Of a stretch of 57,948 nt of DNA, positions 51,032 through 57,948 are shown in pieces (position 1 is the stretch's first letter; every line of letters starts with the position of its first letter). The stretch is taken from NCBI RefSeq assembly GCF_000620125.1, contig NZ_JHVL01000019.1, positions 1 to 57,948 of the forward strand. The letters are read 5' to 3'. The stretch comes from Clostridiisalibacter paucivorans DSM 22131 (GTDB lineage Bacteria; Bacillota; Clostridia; Tissierellales; Clostridiisalibacteraceae). The notes beneath the pieces are model-generated. The model saw only the letters and a program-made list of their open reading frames with translations. It did no database searches and was not told where the DNA came from. The position numbers were made by a program, and so were the translations under genes.

Positions 51032-54000
51032 TTATTTCCGCATCGGAGGTTGATGAATTAAATAATGATAGGTTTGTTCCTTTAGTTCTTCATAGATATC
51101 ATCATAATCAGTTGCCCATTTCAAATGCAGAAGAGTATCATATATGCCATTCTCTTGACCTTTTTTCCCCGGTATTTCGGAATTTAAAGATATCTCAGCA
51201 AGTTGCAGCATCTTGTTACTAACGCGAAATGGAATACTTATGCCCAAACACGTAGAAACAACATTAAGTTTTGTGAGGTTTGCACTCTTTCTTAGGTTAC
51301 TAATAGTATTATTATCTAACCCCGTAGTAGACTTTAACAGTCTTACAGAATAATTACATATATGCTTGCTCATCAGTTTTTTAAGTGCATTTCCAAAGTC
51401 AAGTCCACTTATGGCTATCAACATTTCATTTGATATTTCATTTACAAGCCCATATTGAGTTAATAAATCTTCACTAATTTCATCATAGTAATTAAAAGAC
51501 TTGCTCGCCATAGCCGCAGGCAATGTTATATAATGCAATTCTCCTGTTTCATCATCAACTACAAATTGAAGGAAACACTCTTCCTCATGCTCTTTTGCAT
51601 AATTTGTAAGAAATATTCTTCCATTCTCATCACGTTGTATATATTTGCTATCGTAGATACAAAGCTTGTCTTCTACATATGCAAAACAATCTGTCTCTAA
51701 CATACAAGCCAATGCATTACTTTTTGAATAATAACTATTCAGCGTTGCACTCTTCACAGAAGATACACTGGATTTTCCTTTCATTTTTTCTTCTGTTAAT
51801 ACAACCCCTACTTTTTCACTATGTTCAATTTCCTTTTTTTCTTTTATACCTTCATTATCATCAACATTATTATAAGGATCCTCTCCACCAGTCAAGAGGA
51901 AATGTCTCAAGTATCGATCTATATACATAGCGAGCCTTGATTCTTTATAGTTGTCCTCTTTAACCATTAAAAAGAATGACCTTGCTTTTTGAGGGTCAAC
52001 AGTAGCTTTTAATTCATCAAATTTCCCGTGAGCCTCTATGGTTTCTTTTGTGACTTTTCTTTCTAACATTTCATGAAGAAGTTTTTCATAGCATCCAAGT
52101 CTTCTTACGACACGTTTAATTCTTTCATTTTCTGCACTTTTCATCATTTCTGAGATATACTCTCTAAACGATTTACCTGGAATAATACTAATATTTCCGG
52201 CCTGAATATCGTGGATGAAAATATTTGCATACTTTTGTTCTTCTTGAGATAGCATAGAAAATGACTTATGAAGTTCTTTAAGCGTCTTATCAAAAGATTC
52301 AGCGTCATATTCACTTTGGATCAACTTCATGAATTTCTCAAATCTAGAATTCATATAGTCTGCATCAATTTTTTCAGTATCATATTCCGTAATATGTGTG
52401 TCTATTTCATACGGAACGTCTCCACCAGGCCCACTTCCTCCACCTTTAGCCAATTCTTTATATCTAGCAAGAAGAATATAGTAAGTCATTTCATCAAAAT
52501 GCATCACAATACTATTACCATCTTCATCATCATATGTTTGTTGACTCCAAATAAAACCTTGTATTATAGCTGCCTCTAAATGAGTAGAAAATTGCTTAAA
52601 TAGCTTAGCAAATTTAGCTTTAACCGAAGTCTCATCTGGTAATCTATCAAAATCAGTAACTCCTGCATTTTTAAATAATATCTCTATCTCATCGTATAAA
52701 AAATTCATATTCCTTAGATTATTTGGTAATTTATCAACAAATAAACCTGTTGGAATATCCCCTGAATACGCTTTTACTGCAGCTTCAATATTTTTCTCCA
52801 TAGTATTTGGACGTCTATAATACTTAATGATACCAAATGGTTTCTCCGCAAGATTATACAAACGATTAGTTCTTGAAAAGGCCTGAATTAAGTTCTCATA
52901 CTCCATTACCTTATCTAAATACAACGTGTTAACCCATTTAGAATCGAATCCTGTCAGCATCTGATTTACAACAATAACTATATCAATTTGCTCATCCCGA
53001 GTAATTCGATCGTAAGGTTTTTTATGAGCCAATCTTAAGCTAACATCTTTTCTGAATTTATCATATGAAGGAATAGTAAACGACTGTGAGAATTTGGCAT
53101 TATAGTCTTCTAAAATTTCAACAATTCCATCCTCTTTTTCTAGAGAGCCACCACCTTCATTATCTATAGTAGGATCAAACACTGCTGTAATAGATAATTC
53201 AGGCATTTCTGCTTTCATTAGTCTATAGTAAGCAACAGCCTCAGGAATACCACTCGTAGCAAATATTGCATGAAATTTTCTTCCGCGACTATAAATAGTC
53301 CACTTTTTCTTAATATCTGTGATAACGCCATCTCTATATTCTGGAGTTTGATACTGTTCATTTGGTATAAAGTCTTCTATACCTTTAACCCATTTTCCAT
53401 CAATGTTCTCACCATACATCTTGATTTGAGACGAATCCATATATTTAAAAAACATCTTCTCTTTTTGAGGGTCACCCATAACTTCTTCCACCGTGGACGC
53501 TTTAGCCTTTTCAAGAGCAACCACTTGTCTTAAATCAGAATCATCATAGATTTTTACCATATATGGGTCAAATCCTAAAACATTTTTATCCCTGATGCCA
53601 TCGGCTAAAGTATAACGATGAATTTCATCCCCAAATATCGTTGGCGTTGTACTATCTTTCTTTATGTTAACATCTTGAATAGGAGTACCGGTAAAACCAA
53701 ATATTATTGAATTCTTAAATGTATTCTTAATAGTCGTAAGCATTTCACCAAAAGTAGAACGGTGACATTCGTCAATTATGATTGCTATCCGTTTTGATTG
53801 TATTATCTTTAAATCAGCTTTATTTAGTTCCAGTGCCTCCTCAGAAATATTACTTAACTTTTGAATCGAGGTTACTATTAGAGTATTATCTAAATCATCA
53901 CTTCTAAGCTTTGAAATAAGTATATCTGTATTCTCAGTAGCTTGCACAGATTCTGTTTTATTCGAAAATGACCTATACTCTTTTAAAGACTGAATTCCTA

Positions 54001-54994
54001 ACTCTTTTCTATCAACCAAGAAAATAACCTTATCTGCATCATGCGAACTTGCAATTAGCTGGGCTGATTTAAAACTAGTCATAGTTTTGCCAGATCCAGT
54101 AGTATGCCATACATGACCACCTAACTGGTTATTATCTTTCCAGTTCTTTTTCGCAACCATATCAGCAATACCAATTGCTGCATAGTACTGATAACTTCTC
54201 ATTACTTTCAATGTACCTTCATCAGCATCAGCAATAGTATAAAACCCAATAAGCATGTGAGCCATTGGAATGTTTAGCAACTTAGATATTACTTCATCCC
54301 ATTTATTGATTGGCTGATTATTAAAATTTGCCCAATGAAAATAGAACGCTTTATTAAACTTCATACCTTCTCCTGGATTGGCAAAATAAACAGCTTCTTC
54401 TGGTTGCATTGCAACGAATACCTGTATTAATGAAAACAGGCCTCTAAAGACACCTTCGTGGGAATATTTCTCGATCTGATTATACGCTTCGCTAACAGGT
54501 ATCCCACTTTTTTTTAATTCAATATGAATAACTGGCATACCATTTATCAATAGCATCAGATCTCCACGCCTATTATTCAGTATCGGTGATTTCGTAGGGA
54601 AATCCGGCTGCTGTACGATTTGATATCGACTTTCACCGTATGCGATTTCTTGTCTATCATATATTTTCAAACTAATCTCTTTACCAAAGTGCTCCTTGTC
54701 ATCTGGATTATCTCTTTTAATAGCCACGCTTTTTCCATTTATAAAGCCGTTTAACTTGATAGGAGATTGCAACAGATTTATCTGCTCCATAATCTGTTGC
54801 ATTTCTCCATCTGTCAACGGACATTCATTTAGTCTATCTTTCTGGCGATTATTATTAAACAATATCTCAGCCCAGTTTTTTAATAGATCTTTTTCCGAAG
54901 GATGCCTAATTACTTCTGATTCCCAACCACATTCTATCAAGGCTTTTATTACCGCTTCTTCAAAATCTGTTTCTTTATCAAAATACAATTTCAT
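51032..54994 (-). CDS. hsdR: type I restriction enzyme, R subunit
   Basis: A 1320-residue motor-nuclease. The N-terminal endonuclease core has RRGDLMLLINGMPVIHIELK (D...E-x-K). The translocase has HTTGSGKTMTSFK (Walker A, about 300), IIIDECHRSTF (about 408) and FGFTGTPIQDV. The C-terminal part (DFGNALKKLMSKHICNYSVR) contacts the methylase. ATG at 54994 directly follows a run of nine G that also forms its ribosome site. Restriction needs M2S; with hsdM broken the complex cannot form unless another HsdM exists. Confidence 0.93.
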   Translation of the reverse strand: MKLYFDKETDFEEAVIKALIECGWESEVIRHPSEKDLLKNWAEILFNNNRQKDRLNECPLTDGEMQQIMEQINLLQSPIKLNGFINGKSVAIKRDNPDDKEHFGKEISLKIYDRQEIAYGESRYQIVQQPDFPTKSPILNNRRGDLMLLINGMPVIHIELKKSGIPVSEAYNQIEKYSHEGVFRGLFSLIQVFVAMQPEEAVYFANPGEGMKFNKAFYFHWANFNNQPINKWDEVISKLLNIPMAHMLIGFYTIADADEGTLKVMRSYQYYAAIGIADMVAKKNWKDNNQLGGHVWHTTGSGKTMTSFKSAQLIASSHDADKVIFLVDRKELGIQSLKEYRSFSNKTESVQATENTDILISKLRSDDLDNTLIVTSIQKLSNISEEALELNKADLKIIQSKRIAIIIDECHRSTFGEMLTTIKNTFKNSIIFGFTGTPIQDVNIKKDSTTPTIFGDEIHRYTLADGIRDKNVLGFDPYMVKIYDDSDLRQVVALEKAKASTVEEVMGDPQKEKMFFKYMDSSQIKMYGENIDGKWVKGIEDFIPNEQYQTPEYRDGVITDIKKKWTIYSRGRKFHAIFATSGIPEAVAYYRLMKAEMPELSITAVFDPTIDNEGGGSLEKEDGIVEILEDYNAKFSQSFTIPSYDKFRKDVSLRLAHKKPYDRITRDEQIDIVIVVNQMLTGFDSKWVNTLYLDKVMEYENLIQAFSRTNRLYNLAEKPFGIIKYYRRPNTMEKNIEAAVKAYSGDIPTGLFVDKLPNNLRNMNFLYDEIEILFKNAGVTDFDRLPDETSVKAKFAKLFKQFSTHLEAAIIQGFIWSQQTYDDEDGNSIVMHFDEMTYYILLARYKELAKGGGSGPGGDVPYEIDTHITEYDTEKIDADYMNSRFEKFMKLIQSEYDAESFDKTLKELHKSFSMLSQEEQKYANIFIHDIQAGNISIIPGKSFREYISEMMKSAENERIKRVVRRLGCYEKLLHEMLERKVTKETIEAHGKFDELKATVDPQKARSFFLMVKEDNYKESRLAMYIDRYLRHFLLTGGEDPYNNVDDNEGIKEKKEIEHSEKVGVVLTEEKMKGKSSVSSVKSATLNSYYSKSNALACMLETDCFAYVEDKLCIYDSKYIQRDENGRIFLTNYAKEHEEECFLQFVVDDETGELHYITLPAAMASKSFNYYDEISEDLLTQYGLVNEISNEMLIAISGLDFGNALKKLMSKHICNYSVRLLKSTTGLDNNTISNLRKSANLTKLNVVSTCLGISIPFRVSNKMLQLAEISLNSEIPGKKGQENGIYDTLLHLKWATDYDDIYEELKEQTYHYLIHQPPMRK

Positions 54995-55003
54995 CCCCCC
55001 CCC
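54995..55003 (-). repeat. G9 homopolymer tract at the hsdR ribosome site
   Basis: Nine consecutive G on the coding strand lie between the hsdS stop TAG (whose G is the first of the run) and the hsdR ATG. In an AT-rich region this is conspicuous. It acts as the Shine-Dalgarno region with no separate spacer. Confidence 0.7.
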
Positions 55004-56253
55004 TAAACAAACATTCTTTCCATACACGACGACTTGATATTTCTTAACTTCTCAACTTTACGCTGTTGGAGTGTAATGAGATCATCTAAATAACTAAAAT
55101 ATTCAGCAATCCGTTTTTGTTCTTGATAATCTTTTGAAATTAAAATCTCAATATCACTCAAAGCTGGATATTTTAAGTTCCAGTTGTCAGATGTTATCCC
55201 CTGTGAATTAATTTGAAACTTTTGAATCATATCAGGACGTTTGAATAAATAAGAAATACACTTTGAGTCAACCCCCGCATTTGGAGCAAGCACTGTATAA
55301 GCTGGACTAACTATACCTTCATATGGAGAGTATCCACTAGCCCCTTGCCACATTCTCATAGAGTTATATGCTATGTCTCCAACGCATACCTTTTTATACT
55401 TTGATTTATCATCATTAGAATTATCATGCCTTCCAAGTTCTGAAAATTTCTTAACTCCATTATTTATAGTCACTGAAATCAATTCTCCATCAGGCATACT
55501 TTCAACTCTCTCTGAAAAACACTCTCCAAGCTTACGTGTTTCCCAAGTATCATTAAATCCGCTAAATCTAACTTCTGGCACACTTTCACCCTCAATAGGA
55601 AACATTTTGTCCAACATAGATTTTTTTACAATGATTAATTTATCAAGCTTGCGATATTGAAGGGTTATAAGGTCGTCTAGGTTAGAGAAAAAGGTCGCGA
55701 CCTTCTTTTGTTCTTCAATATTTGGGGGATAGCAGATATAAGTATTTGTTAGTGCTGATTTTGAAATCGAATTTACTTTAGTCCCCTGCATCAAAGGTAA
55801 AAGCTGATCATGATATGAGTCTGAATTCATATAATACCCTAAATACCCAGATGCAAATTTTACACTTGGTCTGCATGGTATTGTATGTAGTCCTGATAAT
55901 ATCTTTTCATTGTTAAAACCAATGATTTCACAACATTTCCCAACCGATTCATCTTCGGCAGCATCAGCAATAATTACATCACCATTTTCTAAATAAGAAG
56001 TGAGATATTTATCTAAAGAGTTATTATCTATAATCTTTGGTATTAGAGCTTTATTTACATCTAAACATTCTCCATATTCAACTAAAATATCACCATAGTG
56101 AACATTTAATACTTCTCCATTTTCATAACTCAACTGTGCTCTTGAGAATGAATTATTCTGTAAATGATAAAATACATTTTCAAACTCATCCTGTTTCCAA
56201 TCATCAGTAAAACCTTTAAATCTGATTTCAGGCATTATTTTATTTTTAGTCAT
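55003..56253 (-). CDS. hsdS: type I restriction-modification specificity subunit
   Basis: A 416-residue subunit with two target-recognition domains. TRD1 opens PEIRFKGFTDDWKQDEFENV and ends at the conserved helix NLDDLITLQYRKLDKL; TRD2 opens PEVRFSGFNDTWETRKLGEC and ends SYLDDLITLQQRKVEKL. This twofold layout reads a bipartite DNA sequence. ATG at 56253 overlaps the hsdM stop (TGATG). Both TRDs look intact. The target sequence cannot be predicted by eye. Confidence 0.92.
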   Translation of the reverse strand: MTKNKIMPEIRFKGFTDDWKQDEFENVFYHLQNNSFSRAQLSYENGEVLNVHYGDILVEYGECLDVNKALIPKIIDNNSLDKYLTSYLENGDVIIADAAEDESVGKCCEIIGFNNEKILSGLHTIPCRPSVKFASGYLGYYMNSDSYHDQLLPLMQGTKVNSISKSALTNTYICYPPNIEEQKKVATFFSNLDDLITLQYRKLDKLIIVKKSMLDKMFPIEGESVPEVRFSGFNDTWETRKLGECFSERVESMPDGELISVTINNGVKKFSELGRHDNSNDDKSKYKKVCVGDIAYNSMRMWQGASGYSPYEGIVSPAYTVLAPNAGVDSKCISYLFKRPDMIQKFQINSQGITSDNWNLKYPALSDIEILISKDYQEQKRIAEYFSYLDDLITLQQRKVEKLRNIKSSCMERMFV

Positions 56254-57696
56254 CACTCTACCCCCAAAATCTTCTTTAATTCTGATAATCCTTCAATGTC
56301 ATAGGTATTACCAACAAGCTCATCAAACATATTTGATAATATTTCACTTTTGTTTTCGATTTGATTTTCAATGTCAGAAAAGGTAGTGCTATACTTGTCA
56401 TATAAATGAATTACTTTACTAATCAATTCTTCAATAATTTCATCTGGAATAGCAAATATTGAATCTACTAATGGCTTTATCCATTTCAATTCTAGAAGAT
56501 ACAGAGACTTGTCTTCATCTAGATTTTCAATAGTTTCTTTAGTTTTAATGTGAAGATCTTCTGATTTCTGTTTTAGATCTTTTTTTGCCTGTTTTTCTTC
56601 TTCCATAAGAGATAATACAGTCATTATTTTATATTCAAATGTATCTTCTGGGAATTCATATGATCTTTGTAATTCCATTATTCTATTTCTAGCGGAGCCT
56701 TTCTTATATGTCCCATCAGCACCTTGCTCAATTAAATGCCATTTAACTACATCACAATTATTTATATAATCCAGCTTTTCTTTTTTCTTAGAGAGTTCCA
56801 AATATTTTTTTAACGCATTGATTTCATCACTTTCCACATCACTAAGGGCTTCTGCAACAAAACTCCTAACTTCTTTTACTACAAAAGCATCGTTAGTATC
56901 ATTTAGCACACTGCTATCTCTTTCTTCTGCGTCAAGTGAATCGATAATCTCTGCATACGAAGAAGTGATTTCCATTAACCTTTTTTCTATCGCGTGAATC
57001 TCATTAAAGTCTTCTGTAAGAATCTCTCTTTGAACTAACTCAAAAGGTAATATATGTCCCTTCCATCCATCTTGTACTTCTGGAACTTCATCGTCGTTAG
57101 CTTCTTTCTTTTTCTGAATCATGTTAGGGTCAACTTGATTGATAACCTCAAATCCTTCTGTCTGAATCATTTCCAAATCTGTAGAAATCACATCCCAATT
57201 ATCTGAAAGTATCTGATACGCTTTATATTTATCTGCAATTTTCACATTCTCAATTCTTGCGAAAATATCTTCGCTTAACTTTTCTTTCTCATGTTCAGGA
57301 GATACATCAAGAATTTCTTCAATTAAATCATTTTTAAGGTTTTCATAAAAATCACTAAACGCATTTGAGAATACTCTCTTATAATTTTCCAACGATACAT
57401 GAGATTTAATGGCTGTTCTAATATCATCACATTTTACAGATAAATATTCATCAGAAGTTTTCTCAAAAATTGCATCTTTGAGTTTTGGAAAGGCCTCCCA
57501 ATACTCAACTAATTGGTCTACTTCCTTTACAGGTATTCCTCCAAACATAGTTGCATGAATGTCCCAACTTTCTGCAGGTTCTAAACAATTAATATAACGA
57601 GGAATATTAAGGTTATAATCGTTTTCTCTAATGGCTCTCTTCGTTACAAGAGCAGAATACTTTTCTCCCCCTGTGTTAGAATAGTTGTCATATAGA
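56253..57696 (-). pseudogene. hsdM: type I methyltransferase subunit, N-terminal part lost to an IS
   Basis: The open frame extends upstream of the first ATG (57548) as YDNYSNTGGEKYSALVTKRA, then AIRENDYNLNIPRYINCLEP, the typical end of the catalytic half of HsdM. The AdoMet site and NPPF motif are beyond the insertion point and missing. What remains is the long C-terminal coiled-coil extension (KKKEKLDYINNCDVVKWHL). The boundary with the IS3-type element lies between 57672 and 57697. Methylation by this locus should be dead. Confidence 0.88.
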
Positions 57697-57948
57697 TGTT
57701 ATAATAATTGTGAGTAAAGAAAGGATGACAATCTATATGAAAAATAAGAGCTATAATAAAGAATACATTGAAGATATATTAAGGCAAATATCTCCGCCAA
57801 TAAATAAAAAAGTATCACAGGTATCTAAGGAAACAGGAGTATCTACAAACACTATCTATGGGTGGAAGAGAAAAGCTAGAATAGAAGGCAAATTAATACC
57901 CAATAGTAATCCTAATCGACTTAAGAGATGGAGAAAAGAAGATAAACT
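57697..57948 (+). mobile_element. IS3-type insertion sequence, left end
   Basis: The element starts with a TG dinucleotide at 57697 (TGTTATAATAATTGTGAG) or possibly at 57672/57674 (TGTTAGAATAG) and contains an orfA-like gene. The body lies outside the window. A TATAAT box at the end can drive the transposase gene. It interrupts hsdM in opposite orientation. Confidence 0.6.
57737..57948 (+). CDS. transposase OrfA-like helix-turn-helix protein, partial
   Basis: The first 70 codons: EYIEDILRQISPPINKKVSQ, then VSKETGVSTNTIYGWKRKAR, a helix-turn-helix as in IS3-family OrfA, followed by a basic linker. AAAGGATG lies before the ATG. OrfA of IS3 elements binds the IS ends and is fused to OrfB by frameshifting; that part is not in the window. 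Confidence 0.65.
   Translation, partial: MKNKSYNKEYIEDILRQISPPINKKVSQVSKETGVSTNTIYGWKRKARIEGKLIPNSNPNRLKRWRKEDK

Overview
The window reads as a low-GC Firmicutes (Clostridia-type) chromosome or integrated mobile region. Evidence is the strong AGGAGG-type ribosome sites, frequent TTG/GTG starts, anaerobe-type CopZ/HesB/C_GCAxxG metal proteins, and a siphovirus prophage whose gene set (PolA, DUF2815, DUF2800, VapE, VRR-NUC, SNF2) is typical of clostridial phages. Nearly everything except an antiporter block lies on the minus strand. Both window edges fall inside insertion sequences: IS21-type on the left, IS3-type on the right. Each has truncated a gene, parB and hsdM respectively.

Layout. 1-1.7 kb: IS21 end, truncated parB, parA. 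1.8-3.8 kb (plus strand): small XRE regulator and a CPA1 cation/proton antiporter. 4.2-7.5 kb: cadmium/zinc operon (cadC, separate HMA protein, cadA, CopZ-like 2Fe-2S protein). 7.6-9.4 kb: wreckage, with a DUF1413 remnant and a serine-recombinase 3' part fused out of frame to an arsC 5' part. 9.4-15.7 kb: arsenic resistance (arsR, acr3, arsD, arsA, HesB-like protein) followed by a MarR-controlled ArsP-like permease, a 54-aa cysteine-tailed protein and a C_GCAxxG_C_C protein. 15.8-50.97 kb: a nearly complete prophage with three serine-recombinase genes at its left end. 51-57.7 kb: type I restriction-modification genes in the order hsdM(broken)-hsdS-hsdR.

The prophage reads right to left: structured leader RNA, sigma-like protein, Rha-type regulator, VapE, VRR-NUC, SNF2 helicase, ArpU-like activator, HNH, terS, metK + ParB-methylase, terL, a moron, portal, ClpP protease, capsid, head-tail connectors, major tail protein, gpG/gpGT with a textbook -1 slippery site, tape measure, tail proteins, holin, amidase. 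DUF2800, DUF2815 and DNA polymerase I then appear downstream of the lysis genes, next to the recombinases, so the replication module is split by the prophage ends.

Most interesting: (1) a candidate structured non-coding/leader RNA with its own intrinsic terminator, followed by a hairpin covering the ribosome site of the first phage gene, under a promoter overlapped by one of two matching 21-bp inverted repeats (50.6-50.97 kb); (2) a three-copy intergenic hairpin with covarying stem and constant GGCTAC loop; (3) the hidden gpGT frameshift; (4) a G9 tract directly before the hsdR start codon; (5) the arsC/recombinase deletion junction. Function names come from recognising family motifs by eye. 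No database search, folding or alignment program was run.
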